Part shown: piece after piece, positions 1 through 8,471 of the stretch | Layout of the letters: every line of letters begins with the position of its first letter | How positions within the stretch are numbered: position 1 is the stretch's first letter | Assembly: GCF_003336425.1 (NCBI RefSeq) | Contig: NZ_QEIO01000053.1 | Coordinates: 1-50,115, forward strand | Direction of reading: 5' to 3' | Source: Marinitenerispora sediminis | GTDB lineage: Bacteria; Actinomycetota; Actinomycetes; Streptosporangiales; Streptosporangiaceae | DNA: 50,115 nucleotides | Notes under the pieces: model-generated | The model's input: the letters and a program-made list of their open reading frames with translations, nothing else | Databases searched by the model: none | What the model was told of the DNA's origin: nothing | Translations under genes and position numbers: made by a program

Positions 1-966
1 TTGATGGGGGTTCCTCAATGGTCGTAAGCCACGAGCGAGCGTTTGACCGGCGCTCCGATCAGCCAGTTGTGCCAGATCGCGGCGTTGAGGGCGAGGATGC
101 GCTGGCAGGTGCGGGCCCAGAGTCCTTCCTGGGTGCGTGCGGCGTGGCGTTCCAGGCCGAGCTGGTTCTTCAGGGTCCAGATGACCGCCTCGATGCGCTG
201 GCGCAGCCAGCCGGGGAAGATACCGGGGACGTCCTCGTCGCGGCGTACCGGGCGGATGAGTACGTGGCCCAAGGCGGCGGCGGCCTTCTCGATCCCGGCC
301 CCGGCGAACCCCTTGTCGCCCACGATCGGGCACGGCCCCGGTGCGCACTGCTGCACGTGGAGCAGGTGCAGGGCTTGCTTGCGTTCGTCCAGCTCTTTGG
401 GGTTGGCCAGGGAGAATGCGCATACGGCACCGTCTGGGGTGGTGATGAGCAGGAGCTTGGCTCCCCAGTAGAAGGCGTGGTGGGACTTGTCCATGCCGTA
501 GCCGGCGATCTCGCCCAGGCCGGATCGGTTCACGGTCACGCGGGAGGCTCCGCAGCGCACCGGGGTGCCGTCCATCAGCCGGAGTTTCTCCTGGTAGGTG
601 GGTGTGGCGCGGGCCAGCCACATCGCGACCGCGAAGAGCACGGGAGCCAGAGCGCGCAGGTGCCGGTTGTACTCCGATTGACCGGGGAGGCGGGGGAAGA
701 GGTGGCCGATCCTGCCGGGGGCCGTCCGCAGCCACCGGCGTTCGGAATCGCATCCCAGCAGGACTTGGGCCACGGCCACGCAGACCAGCTCGGCGTCGGT
801 GAGCAGCCGCGCGGGTCCGCGTGTTCGCATCGACTGTCCTGAAGGCAGGACGTGGTCGTCAAGATGGACGTAGAGTGCGGTGAGAAGGGCGTCCAGGTTG
901 TTGGTCACACATCGATCGTGGGCGCCCTTCGCCATGCCCGCAGCCGGTTCAACAAAATCCCATCAA
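1..966. mobile_element. IS982-type insertion sequence
   Basis: A single transposase gene fills the element. Its ends carry a short inverted repeat: the window begins TTGATGGGGGTT and the complement of 955-966 reads TTGATGGGATTT, so 8 bases match perfectly and two more match after a 2-base mismatch. Because the left repeat starts at base 1, the true left end may lie outside the window and no target duplication can be checked. The right end lies about 53 bp upstream of the start of the sugar-binding lipoprotein gene. The family assignment rests on the transposase; the ends are inferred. Confidence 0.75.
15..908 (-). CDS. IS982 family DDE transposase
   Basis: Transposase catalysing cut-and-paste movement of the surrounding element. 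The protein (297 residues from the GTG at 908; an ATG at 935 would add 9) begins with TNNLDALLTALYVHLDDHV, typical of actinobacterial IS982 members. DDE residues are visible: Asp in LRLMDGTPV, Asp in PIVGDKGF and Glu in RIEAVIWTLKNQLGLE near the C terminus. Length fits the family (about 290-300) and no frameshift is seen, so it may be active. It is transcribed away from the cellobiose operon, so read-through from it would not drive that operon. Confidence 0.85.
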   Translation of the reverse strand: MTNNLDALLTALYVHLDDHVLPSGQSMRTRGPARLLTDAELVCVAVAQVLLGCDSERRWLRTAPGRIGHLFPRLPGQSEYNRHLRALAPVLFAVAMWLARATPTYQEKLRLMDGTPVRCGASRVTVNRSGLGEIAGYGMDKSHHAFYWGAKLLLITTPDGAVCAFSLANPKELDERKQALHLLHVQQCAPGPCPIVGDKGFAGAGIEKAAAALGHVLIRPVRRDEDVPGIFPGWLRQRIEAVIWTLKNQLGLERHAARTQEGLWARTCQRILALNAAIWHNWLIGAPVKRSLVAYDH

Positions 967-1019
967 CGATCTAGTTGGCGAGCGACGCGTCGTCAACCAT
1001 GTCTGGAACAGGGGTCGAG

Positions 1020-2312
1020 ATGCAGAACCTGCTACGTCCCGGCTGGCGGGCCGCCATCGCGGCGGCCGGCGCCGGAGTGCTGCTGGCCGCCACCGCGTGC
1101 GGCGGCGGATCCGGGGAGGCCGACGGCGAGGTCACCCTCGTCGTCGACACCTTTGGTGTGTTCGGCTACGAAGAGCTGTACCAGCGCTTCGAGGAGGAGA
1201 ACCCTGGGGTCACCATCGAGGAGCGCAACATCACGGACCTCGCCGACTACACCCCCCAGCTGCAGCAGAACATCGCGGCCGGCAGCGGCGCCGGCGACGT
1301 CGTGGCGGTCGAGGAGGGCATCCTCGTCCAGTTCCTCCAGCAGGCCGACCGCTTCGTGGACCTCAACGAGCACGGCGGCGCCGAGCTGGAGGCGAACTTC
1401 CTGCCCTGGAAGTGGGAGCAGGGGCACACCACAGACGGCCGGCTGATCGGCCTGGGCACCGACATCGGCAGCATGGCGATGTGCTACAACGTCGAGCTCT
1501 TCCGCGACGCCGGGCTGCCCACCGACCGCGAGGAGGTCGGCGAGCTCTGGCCCACGTGGGAGGACTTCATCGAGACGGGCCAGCAGTTCCAGGAGGCCGA
1601 CACCGGGGCGTCGTTCGTCTCCACGATCTTCCCCTACTTCAACGTGCTCAAGGCCCAGGAGGGCGACCACACCTACCAGAACACCGAGGGCGAGCTGGTC
1701 ATCGAGACCAACCCCGCCGTCCGCGGCTCCTGGGAGACCGTGACCTCGATGGCGGAGGCGGGGCTCTCGGCCAACCTGCCCCTCTGGTCCGACGAGTGGA
1801 ACGCCGGCATCCAGAACAACACCTTCGCCACGCTGCCTTGCCCCGCGTGGATGCTCGGCCACATCGAGAGCACCGCCGGCGACGCCGGCAACGGCAGGTG
1901 GGACGTCGCCGCGGTGCCCGGCGGCGGCGGCAACTGGGGCGGCTCCTTCCTGTCCGTCCCCACGCAGAGCGAGCACCCGGAGCTCGCCGCGGAGCTCGCC
2001 ATCCTGCTGAGCAGCCCCGAAGGCCAGCTCGCCGCCTGGAACGCCGCCAACAACCTGCCCTCCTCCGAGGAGGCCATCGACAGCGCCGACGTCCAGGAGT
2101 TCACCCGCCCCTACTTCAACGACGCGCCCGTCGGCCAGATCTACGGGGCCAGCGCCCGTGAGCTGGAGCCGGTCTACTTCGGTCCGGACAACCAGGCCAT
2201 CGACGACGCCTTCCGCGCCGCCCTGGAGTCGGTCGAGCAGGGACAGGCCAGCCCCGACGAGGGGTGGCAGCGCGCCGCCGAGGAGGCGGAGCGCGCGGCC
2301 GGCGAGGGCTGA
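1020..2312 (+). CDS. cebE: Cellobiose/cello-oligosaccharide-binding lipoprotein
   Basis: Extracellular substrate-binding lipoprotein of a family 1 carbohydrate ABC transporter (430 aa). The start is the ATG at 1020 with AGGGG 5 nt upstream; an ATG at 999 and a TTG at 975 are in frame but lack a good ribosome site. The N terminus has basic residues, a hydrophobic stretch (AAIAAAGAGVLLAATAC) and a Cys followed by a Gly/Ser linker, which is a lipoprotein signal with Ala at -3. It heads an operon with two permeases, a GH1 beta-glucosidase and a LacI repressor, in the order of the T. fusca celR region, so a beta-1,4-gluco-oligosaccharide is the likely ligand. The upstream region is cut short by an IS. 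Confidence 0.8.
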   Translation: MQNLLRPGWRAAIAAAGAGVLLAATACGGGSGEADGEVTLVVDTFGVFGYEELYQRFEEENPGVTIEERNITDLADYTPQLQQNIAAGSGAGDVVAVEEGILVQFLQQADRFVDLNEHGGAELEANFLPWKWEQGHTTDGRLIGLGTDIGSMAMCYNVELFRDAGLPTDREEVGELWPTWEDFIETGQQFQEADTGASFVSTIFPYFNVLKAQEGDHTYQNTEGELVIETNPAVRGSWETVTSMAEAGLSANLPLWSDEWNAGIQNNTFATLPCPAWMLGHIESTAGDAGNGRWDVAAVPGGGGNWGGSFLSVPTQSEHPELAAELAILLSSPEGQLAAWNAANNLPSSEEAIDSADVQEFTRPYFNDAPVGQIYGASARELEPVYFGPDNQAIDDAFRAALESVEQGQASPDEGWQRAAEEAERAAGEG

Positions 2313-2336
2313 GCCGCCGGACCCGCAGCCGGCGGC
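2313..2336 (+). promoter_or_regulatory. Hairpin directly after the binding-protein stop codon
   Basis: GCCGCCGG and CCGGCGGC form a perfect 8-bp stem around an 8-nt loop, starting at the first base after the stop. Stem-loops here are common in binding-protein/permease operons, where they stabilise the upstream mRNA and lower permease expression; that role is inferred. The rest of the 122-bp gap shows only the permease ribosome site (AGGAG at 2422). Confidence 0.5.
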
Positions 2337-2434
2337 CCGGCTCCCCGCCCTCCCGTCCCCGCTGTGCGCGGCCGTGCGCCGCGTACGGGGGGCCGGGCCG
2401 CCCCATCCATGAGACCAACCCAGGAGCGCGTGAC

Positions 2435-3436
2435 GTGACCACACTGGATCGCGGCGGACCCGGGGCGCCCCCCGGCCCGCCGCCGGGCGCCGGGCGCGGC
2501 CGGCCCACCACCGGCGACGACGCCCGGGAGCGCCGCCGCGCCCTCGCCGGCCGGCTGGACGCCAAGGGATCGCCCTACCTCTTCATCGCCCCGTTCTTCC
2601 TGCTGTTCGGGGTCTTCGGCCTGTTCCCGCTGCTGTACACGGTGTGGGTCTCCCTGCACGAGTGGAGCCTCATCGGCGGGAACGAGGGCTTCGTCGGGCT
2701 GGACAACTACGTGCGGCTGGCCACCGACGGCAAGTTCTGGAACGCCCTCTACAACACCATCGGCATCTTCGCCATCGCGGTCGTGCCGCAGCTGCTCATG
2801 GCGCTGCTCCTCGCCGACCTGCTGAACCGCCGGCTGCGCTGGAGCGGCTTCTTCCGCATCGGCCTCATCCTGCCCTACGTGACCTCCATCGCCGCGGTGG
2901 CCATCGTGTTCGGGCAGCTGTTCGGCCCCCAGTTCGGCATGGTCAACTACCTGCTGGAACTCGCCGGGGTCGATCCGGTGGACTGGCGGGGCGAGAAGTA
3001 CGCCTCCTGGGTGGCGATCGCCGTCATGATCGACTGGCGCTGGACCGGCTACAACGCGCTGATCTACCTCGCCGCCATGCAGGCGGTGCCGCGGGACGTG
3101 TACGAGGCGGCGGCCATCGACGGCGCGAGCCGGCTGCGCCAGTTCTGGCAGATCACCATCCCGCTGCTGCGCCCGACGATCATCTTCACCGTCATCATCG
3201 CCACCATCGGCCAGATGCAGCTGTTCACCGAACCCGCCGTCTTCGGGACCGACGGCGCCATGAACGGGGGCACCCAGAGCCAGTTCCAGACCGTGATGAT
3301 GCTCGTCTACCAGGAGGCGTTCCGGTACGGCAACTACGGCTACGGCTCGGCCATCGCCTGGATGCTGTTCCTGCTGATCGTGCTGTTCTCCCTCCTCAAC
3401 GTCCTGGTGACCAGCCGGATTCGGAGCGCCACATGA
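2435..3436 (+). CDS. cebF: Cellobiose ABC transporter permease 1
   Basis: Integral membrane subunit (333 aa) of the sugar ABC transporter, MalF type. The GTG at 2435 has AGGAG 8 nt upstream. A Pro/Gly/Arg-rich cytoplasmic N terminus of about 45 residues precedes the first membrane segment (YLFIAPFFLLFGVFGLFPLL). About six membrane segments follow. The EAA loop that contacts the ATPase is clear: EAAAIDGASRLRQFWQITIP. The gene overlaps the next permease by 4 bp (ATGA). No ATPase is encoded here; in actinomycetes such importers usually share the MsiK ATPase encoded elsewhere. Confidence 0.82.
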   Translation: MTTLDRGGPGAPPGPPPGAGRGRPTTGDDARERRRALAGRLDAKGSPYLFIAPFFLLFGVFGLFPLLYTVWVSLHEWSLIGGNEGFVGLDNYVRLATDGKFWNALYNTIGIFAIAVVPQLLMALLLADLLNRRLRWSGFFRIGLILPYVTSIAAVAIVFGQLFGPQFGMVNYLLELAGVDPVDWRGEKYASWVAIAVMIDWRWTGYNALIYLAAMQAVPRDVYEAAAIDGASRLRQFWQITIPLLRPTIIFTVIIATIGQMQLFTEPAVFGTDGAMNGGTQSQFQTVMMLVYQEAFRYGNYGYGSAIAWMLFLLIVLFSLLNVLVTSRIRSAT

Positions 3437-4350
3437 CCGCCAGTACCACCGGTAGCGCCGCCGTGCCGGCGGCCGCGCGCCGGCCCTCACCGCCGCGGGC
3501 GCGGACCCGCCGCCGCTCCGGCGGAATGCGCGAGGCGACCCCGCTGACCTACGCCGCGCTCGTGCTCACCCTGGTCCTGTCGGTGTTCCCGCTGTGGTGG
3601 ATGTTCGTGGTGGCCACCCGCGACTCCGCCGCCGCGTCCGCCCGCCCGCCGTCCCTGCTGCCCGGGCCCAACCTCGGCCTCAACATGGAACGGCTGTTCG
3701 CCAACAGCACGGCGAACTTCACCACCGGTCTGATGAACTCGCTGATCGCCGCCACCACCGTGGCGGTCTCGGTCGTGCTGTTCTGCTCGCTGGCCGGGTT
3801 CGCCCTGGGCAAGCTGCGGTTCCGCGGCCGGGCCGGATTCACGGCCGCGGTCGTCGTGACGATGGCGGTCCCGGTGCAGGTCGGTGTGATCCCGCTGCTC
3901 ATGCTGATGGAATGGCTGGGGTGGCGGGGCGAGCTGCAGGCGGTGATCGTCCCGTTCATGGTCAGCGGATTCGGGGTGTTCATGATGCGGCAGTACGTGC
4001 AGCAGACCATCCCCGACGAGCTGCTGGAGGCCGCGCGGATCGACGGCTGCTCCACCTTCCGGATCTACTGGAGCGTCGTGCTGCCCGCGCTCCGGCCGGC
4101 CATGGTGGTGCTGGGCCTGCTGACCTTCATGACCGTGTGGAACGAGTTCATCTGGGCGCTCGCGGTGCTCACGCCGGCCAACCCGACCGTGCAGTACTCC
4201 ATCAACCAGCTCAACCTGTCGGCCTTCTCGCGCGACTTCGCGCTGATGTTCACCGGTGCGGCGTTCGCCACCCTGCCGCTGCTGATCATTTTCGTCGTCC
4301 TCGGCCGCCAGCTGGTCGGCCGGATCATGGAAGGTGCGATCAAAGCGTGA
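3433..4350 (+). CDS. cebG: Cellobiose ABC transporter permease 2
   Basis: Second membrane subunit (305 aa), MalG type, expected to pair with the upstream permease. The ATG lies inside the preceding stop region (ATGA overlap), so translation is probably coupled. After a basic, Pro-rich N terminus of about 35 residues come six hydrophobic segments; the first is TYAALVLTLVLSVFPLWWMF. The EAA motif is LLEAARIDGCSTFRIYWSVV. The C terminus is followed at once by the beta-glucosidase through a GTGA overlap. Confidence 0.82.
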   Translation: MTASTTGSAAVPAAARRPSPPRARTRRRSGGMREATPLTYAALVLTLVLSVFPLWWMFVVATRDSAAASARPPSLLPGPNLGLNMERLFANSTANFTTGLMNSLIAATTVAVSVVLFCSLAGFALGKLRFRGRAGFTAAVVVTMAVPVQVGVIPLLMLMEWLGWRGELQAVIVPFMVSGFGVFMMRQYVQQTIPDELLEAARIDGCSTFRIYWSVVLPALRPAMVVLGLLTFMTVWNEFIWALAVLTPANPTVQYSINQLNLSAFSRDFALMFTGAAFATLPLLIIFVVLGRQLVGRIMEGAIKA

Positions 4351-5855
4351 CTCCACGACAGTCCCCCGCGTCCCCCGGCGGCACCGCCACGGGCGCGGTC
4401 CCCGCGGAACTGCCAGCCGAGGGGGCGCCCACGCGGTTCCCGGCCGGCTTCGTCTGGGGCGCCGCCACGGCGTCGTTCCAGATCGAGGGCGCCACGACCG
4501 CCGACGGCCGCGGACCGAGCATCTGGGACACCTTCGCGGCCACCCCCGGCGCGGTGGTCGGCGGCGATACCGGGGAACCCGCCACCGAGCACTACCGCCG
4601 CTACCGCGAGGACATCGCCCTCATGGGCGAGCTCGGGCTCGGCGCCTACCGGTTCTCGGTCGCGTGGCCGCGGGTGCGCCCCGACGGCGCCGGCGCCCTC
4701 AACCCGGCCGGGCTCGCCTTCTACGACCGCCTGGTGGACGCGCTGCTGGAGGCCGGCATCGAGCCGTGGCCGACCCTGTACCACTGGGACCTGCCGCAGG
4801 CGCTGGAGGACGCGGGCGGCTGGCCGCACCGCGACACCGCCCTGCGGTTCGCGGAGTACGCCGTCGCTGTGCGCGACGCGCTCGGCGACCGGGTGGCCAC
4901 CTGGAACACGCTGAACGAGCCGTGGTGCTCGGCGTTCCTCGGCTACGCGCAGGGCGTGCACGCCCCCGGGCGCCGCGAGCCCGCCGCCGCGCTGGCCGCC
5001 GTCCACCACCTGCTGCTCGGGCACGGGCTGGCGGCCGCGGAGATCCGCGGCGGGCGCACCGCCGACGGGCGGCCGCACCGGGTGGGGCTCGTCCACAACC
5101 AGACGGTGCTGCGCCCGCACACCGCCAGCCCGGCCGACCTCGACGCCGTGCGGCGGATCGACGGCCTGCGCAACCGGATCTTCACCGACCCGGTGCTGCA
5201 CGGGCGCTACCCGGCGGACGTGCTGGCCGACGTCGCCGGCGTCAGCGACTTCGGGTTCGTCCGCGACGGCGACCTGGCCGCCGTGTCCGCGCCGATCGAC
5301 CACCTCGGCATCAACTTCTACAACCCGCAGTGGGTCTCCGGCGACGTGCGCGGCATCGATCCCGCGGTGGTGGAGGGCGACGGCGACGCCACCTACGTCG
5401 GCAGCGAGGACGTCCGGTTCGTGCTGCAGGGGCTGCCCCGCACCGCCATGGGGTGGGAGGTCGACGCCAGCGGCCTCTACGACGTCCTCATCCGGCTCGC
5501 GGCGGAGCAGCCGGGCCTGGACCTCTACGTCACCGAGAACGGCGCCGCCTACGAGGACGAGGTGGGCGTCGACGGCGCCGTGCACGACGCGGACCGGATC
5601 GGCTACCTCGACCAGCACCTGCGGGCCGTCCACCGGGCCATCGCCGACGGTGTGCCGCTGCGCGGCTACTTCGCCTGGTCGCTGCTGGACAACTTCGAGT
5701 GGGCGCTGGGCTACAGCCGGCGGTTCGGCCTGGTGCACGTCGACTACGCGACCCAGCGCCGGGTGGTCAAGGACAGCGGGCGGTGGTACGCGGGCGTGGC
5801 CCGCAGCGGGGAGCTGCCCGCGCCGCCGTCCGCGGCCGCTGCCGACCACCTCTGA
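4347..5855 (+). CDS. bglC: Glycoside hydrolase family 1 beta-glucosidase
   Basis: Retaining beta-glucosidase (502 aa) expected to cleave imported cellobiose to glucose in the cytoplasm; no signal peptide is seen. The GTG overlaps the permease stop (GTGA). A 30-residue Pro/Ala N terminus precedes the GH1 start FPAGFVWGAATASFQIEG. The acid/base glutamate is E191 in TLNEPW and the nucleophile is E397 in YVTENGA; YHWDLPQALED is also typical. Length is slightly above the usual 440-480 because of the N-terminal extension. A hairpin separates it from the regulator. Confidence 0.9.
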   Translation: MTPRQSPASPGGTATGAVPAELPAEGAPTRFPAGFVWGAATASFQIEGATTADGRGPSIWDTFAATPGAVVGGDTGEPATEHYRRYREDIALMGELGLGAYRFSVAWPRVRPDGAGALNPAGLAFYDRLVDALLEAGIEPWPTLYHWDLPQALEDAGGWPHRDTALRFAEYAVAVRDALGDRVATWNTLNEPWCSAFLGYAQGVHAPGRREPAAALAAVHHLLLGHGLAAAEIRGGRTADGRPHRVGLVHNQTVLRPHTASPADLDAVRRIDGLRNRIFTDPVLHGRYPADVLADVAGVSDFGFVRDGDLAAVSAPIDHLGINFYNPQWVSGDVRGIDPAVVEGDGDATYVGSEDVRFVLQGLPRTAMGWEVDASGLYDVLIRLAAEQPGLDLYVTENGAAYEDEVGVDGAVHDADRIGYLDQHLRAVHRAIADGVPLRGYFAWSLLDNFEWALGYSRRFGLVHVDYATQRRVVKDSGRWYAGVARSGELPAPPSAAAADHL

Positions 5856-5875
5856 CCATTCCCCCGACCAAGATC

Positions 5876-5923
5876 GGCGGCCTCCTCGGGTGTACCACAA
5901 TTGGTGGCAGCCCGAGGGCCGCC
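5876..5923 (+). terminator. Hairpin terminator between bglC and celR
   Basis: GGCGGC + CCTCGGG (2-nt bulge between them) pairs with CCCGAGG + GCCGCC. Inside the loop CCAC pairs with GTGG around the centre of CCACAATTGGTGG. There is no T-tract, as is usual in actinobacteria. It may reduce read-through from the transporter/glucosidase operon into the repressor gene. Confidence 0.5.
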
Positions 5924-5962
5924 GGACCGGCGGCCGGGACGCGTGACGGGGGTGGGCTGAGG

Positions 5963-6988
5963 ATGAATGGTCGGCGGCAGCGGCCGACACTGGAGATGGT
6001 GGCCGAACACGCGGGGGTGGGACGGGGCACCGTGTCGCGTGTCATCAACGGATCGGAGCAGGTCAGCCCCGCGACGCGGGACGCGGTCCTGAACGCGGTA
6101 CGGGAGTTGGGCTACGTGCCCAACCACGCGGCCCGCACCCTGGTCACCCAGCGCACGGACACCGTGGCGCTCGTGGTGTCCGAACCCGACGAGCGGCTGT
6201 TCGAGCAGCCGTTCTTCGCCCACATCGTGCGCGGGGTCAGCGCGGTGCTGGACGAGCGGGGCCTGCAGCTCATGCTCACCATGGCGCGCTCGGCCAGCGA
6301 CCACGAGCGGCTGGGCGAGTACCTCACCGGCCGGCACGTCGACGGTGTGCTGATCGTCTCGCTGCACAGCGACGACCCGCTCCCGGACCGGCTCGCCGAG
6401 GCCGGCGTGCTGTGCGTGCACGGCGGCCGTCCGCTCGGCCAGAGCCGGCACCCCCTGCACTACGTCGACATCGACAACGTGGGCGGCGCCTACGCGGCCA
6501 CCCGCCATCTCGTCGCCTCCGGGCGGCGCCGGGTGGGCACGGTCGCCGGGCCGCAGGACATGGTGGCGGGCGTGGACCGGCTGCGCGGCTACCGGGACGC
6601 CCTGCGCGACGCCGGCCACCGGCTGGACCCGGAGCTGGTGGCGGTCGGCGACTTCAGCTACGAGAGCGGCGCCGAGGCCATGGGCAGGCTGCTGCGCGCG
6701 GCACCGGACGTGGACGCGGTGTTCGTCGCGTCGGATCCCATGGCGCTCGCCGCGCTGCGGGTGCTGCGCGCGGCGGGCCGCCGCGTCCCCGACGACGTGG
6801 CGGTGGTCGGCTACGACGACTCCACCCTCGCCCTGCACGCCGATCCGCCGCTCACCACGGTGCACCAGCCCACCGAGCAGATGGGACGGGAGATGACCCG
6901 GCTGCTCACCGACGCCCTGGCGGCCGGCACGGAACCCTCGGAGAACGTGGTCCTGGACGCCCACCTCGTCATCCGCGAGTCCGGCTAG
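5963..6988 (+). CDS. celR: LacI family cellobiose-responsive repressor
   Basis: Transcriptional repressor (341 aa) of cellulose/cello-oligosaccharide genes. The HTH is at residues 8-30 (PTLEMVAEHAGVGRGTVSRV), followed by the LacI hinge with INGSEQVSPATRDAVLNAV, then a periplasmic-binding-protein effector domain (FVASDPMALAALRVLRAAGR; VGYDDS). It closely resembles T. fusca CelR as I recall it, including RTDTVALVVSE and VAGPQDMVAGV. CelR/CebR proteins bind the 14-bp palindrome TGGGAGCGCTCCCA and release it on cellobiose. No such site was found upstream of cebE, bglC or this gene within the window. The start is the ATG at 5963; the ribosome site (GGTGGGCTGAGG) crowds the start codon. Confidence 0.88.
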   Translation: MNGRRQRPTLEMVAEHAGVGRGTVSRVINGSEQVSPATRDAVLNAVRELGYVPNHAARTLVTQRTDTVALVVSEPDERLFEQPFFAHIVRGVSAVLDERGLQLMLTMARSASDHERLGEYLTGRHVDGVLIVSLHSDDPLPDRLAEAGVLCVHGGRPLGQSRHPLHYVDIDNVGGAYAATRHLVASGRRRVGTVAGPQDMVAGVDRLRGYRDALRDAGHRLDPELVAVGDFSYESGAEAMGRLLRAAPDVDAVFVASDPMALAALRVLRAAGRRVPDDVAVVGYDDSTLALHADPPLTTVHQPTEQMGREMTRLLTDALAAGTEPSENVVLDAHLVIRESG

Positions 6989-7168
6989 GGCCGGTGGCCC
7001 GGGGCCCCGGGGGCGGCCGGCGCGTGGTGGTGGCCGTGGGAGAAGCGCGGCGCGACCTGGGCGGATCCGGCCGCTCCTGGCCACCGGTGTCCGAGATCTC
7101 CCTCTGGACGGTCGCGCGGGCGCTGTGCCAGTCTGGGCGGGCTCCAGCGAGGCGACGGGAGGAGAGCG

Positions 7169-7324
7169 ATGCCGCGCAACTCGGAGCCGCCGCCGTGCGG
7201 GCGCTGCAAGGGGACGGGCAGGATCACCTACCAGCGCCCCAGACGCGAGACGGACGGTTCCGTCGTCTTCGTGGACAGCGTGGAGGACTGCGACACGTGC
7301 AGGGGGACCGGCAAATGCGGGTGA
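7169..7324 (+). CDS. Small DnaJ-like Cys-rich protein, first of a pair
   Basis: A 51-residue protein with a strong ribosome site (GGGAGGAG, ending 4-5 nt before the ATG). It contains two CxxCxGxG repeats (CGRCKGTG near residue 10 and CDTCRGTG near residue 41) separated by a basic/acidic linker. Such repeats form the zinc-binding module of DnaJ-type chaperones, so it should bind one zinc ion. There is no J domain. It overlaps the next Cys-rich gene by 10 bp. The function is unknown. Confidence 0.6.
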   Translation: MPRNSEPPPCGRCKGTGRITYQRPRRETDGSVVFVDSVEDCDTCRGTGKCG

Positions 7325-7563
7325 GGCGGACACGCGAGCGCTGCCAGCTGGAGACCTGCGAGTGGTGCGACCGTGACGACTGGTCCTGCCGGTTCTGCGA
7401 CGGGTCGGGGTGGTGGCGCCCGGAGATGCCGCACCGGGACGGCAGCGGCGTGATCGACTGGATCCGGGTCGAGGAGCCGTGCCGCATGTGCGACGGAACC
7501 GGCAAGGAGCACAATCCGCTCGCCGGCGGCGGCTCGGCGCTGCCCGCGCAGGCCGGCGCCTGA
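7315..7563 (+). CDS. Small DnaJ-like Cys-rich protein, second of a pair
   Basis: An 82-residue protein. The ATG at 7315 has AGGGGG 8 nt upstream; a GTG at 7321 would instead give a GTGA overlap with the preceding stop. Cysteines fall in pairs: CEWC (15-18), CRFCDGSG (25-32) and CRMCDGTG (56-63), the last two being CxxCxGxG zinc-knuckle motifs. A Trp-rich segment (SGWWRPEM) separates them. Overlap with the preceding gene suggests co-translation and possibly a shared complex. No function is assigned. Confidence 0.6.
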   Translation: MRVRRTRERCQLETCEWCDRDDWSCRFCDGSGWWRPEMPHRDGSGVIDWIRVEEPCRMCDGTGKEHNPLAGGGSALPAQAGA

Positions 7564-7732
7564 CGCCCGGACCGGTCCGCCGCCGGAACTCCGGCGAACA
7601 TCGCGGGTTTCCCTGTCCGGAGCGCGACATGTGCGGCGCCTTCGCCGGCGACTTGTACATCTCCCGCCCGGGGACGCCGTGATCGGGGCGATAATCGACC
7701 CGCACGGTTCATCCTCGGGGAGGGGTACACAC

Positions 7733-8413
7733 ATGCGCTGGGTCACCTATCTGTCGCCCAGTGGGGGAGCGGAGCGGCCCGGTGTCGTCGATGACGGCTG
7801 CGTGTTCGGGTATCCGGGGCACGAGAGCGTGCCCGCCCTCCTGGCCGAGAACCGCGACGCGCTCGCCGACGCCTACCAACGCGCCCTCGCGGCGCCCGTC
7901 GAGATCATCGTGGAGTTCGAGACCCGGCTCTGCCCGCCGGTCCGGCCGAGCGCACCGGTCACGGTGGTCGTCGGCGCGGGGGAGCGGCGCGAGGTCGACC
8001 CGGCACTGGTGCGCGGTACCGACGACGGCGTCATGCTGCCCGCCGGGATGCCGGCGGTCTCCGCGGCGCCGGGGGTCGCCGCGGTGTTCGGCGGCGGCGG
8101 CCGGCACGCGGGGTACTGCCTGGCCTGCCTGTGGCGGACACCGGAGGGCGCGGACGTCGCCCTCACCCTGGGGCCGGCCATCGTGACCGGCGACGAGTTC
8201 GACGGATCGGACCTCGCGGTGACGGCCGCGGCCGACGGCACCGAGCTCGCAGCGGCCGTCCTCGACGGCAAGCTCGCCTGGGCCGAGGGCCTGCGCGGCG
8301 AGATCGTGGCCGCGCTGCCGGCCGGCACCCGCCCGCTGGAACCGGGGGAGGAGCTGTTCATCGACGGCGGCGTCCTCGGTGAGTACGAACTGCGGGTGGG
8401 CTCGGGCGCCTAG
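7733..8413 (+). CDS. Fumarylacetoacetate hydrolase-like protein, probably non-catalytic
   Basis: A 226-aa protein; the ATG has GAGGGG about 7 nt upstream. The N terminus (MRWVTYLSPSG...GVVDDG) and the C-terminal segment GPAIVTGDEFDGSDLAVTAA followed by LEPGEELFIDGGVLGEYEL resemble the FAH fold (gene order of strands and the GDE-F/D-x-x-D-L element). It is shorter than usual (about 280). The stretch that normally supplies metal-binding acids (E-L-x-V-V-I-G) reads GVAAVFGGGG, so activity is doubtful. A GATAAT box lies at 7690 but no matching -35 was seen. Remote assignment. Confidence 0.45.
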   Translation: MRWVTYLSPSGGAERPGVVDDGCVFGYPGHESVPALLAENRDALADAYQRALAAPVEIIVEFETRLCPPVRPSAPVTVVVGAGERREVDPALVRGTDDGVMLPAGMPAVSAAPGVAAVFGGGGRHAGYCLACLWRTPEGADVALTLGPAIVTGDEFDGSDLAVTAAADGTELAAAVLDGKLAWAEGLRGEIVAALPAGTRPLEPGEELFIDGGVLGEYELRVGSGA

Positions 8414-8471
8414 TTCCTGCCTGGGGCCCGGGGGGCTGGTCAGCCCGTGCTCGCGCGCCCCGGAGGCGGCG

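Noticed and set aside
18-842. Long open frame on the plus strand opposite the transposase.
   Set aside because: The opposite strand has full transposase motifs; the plus frame has none.
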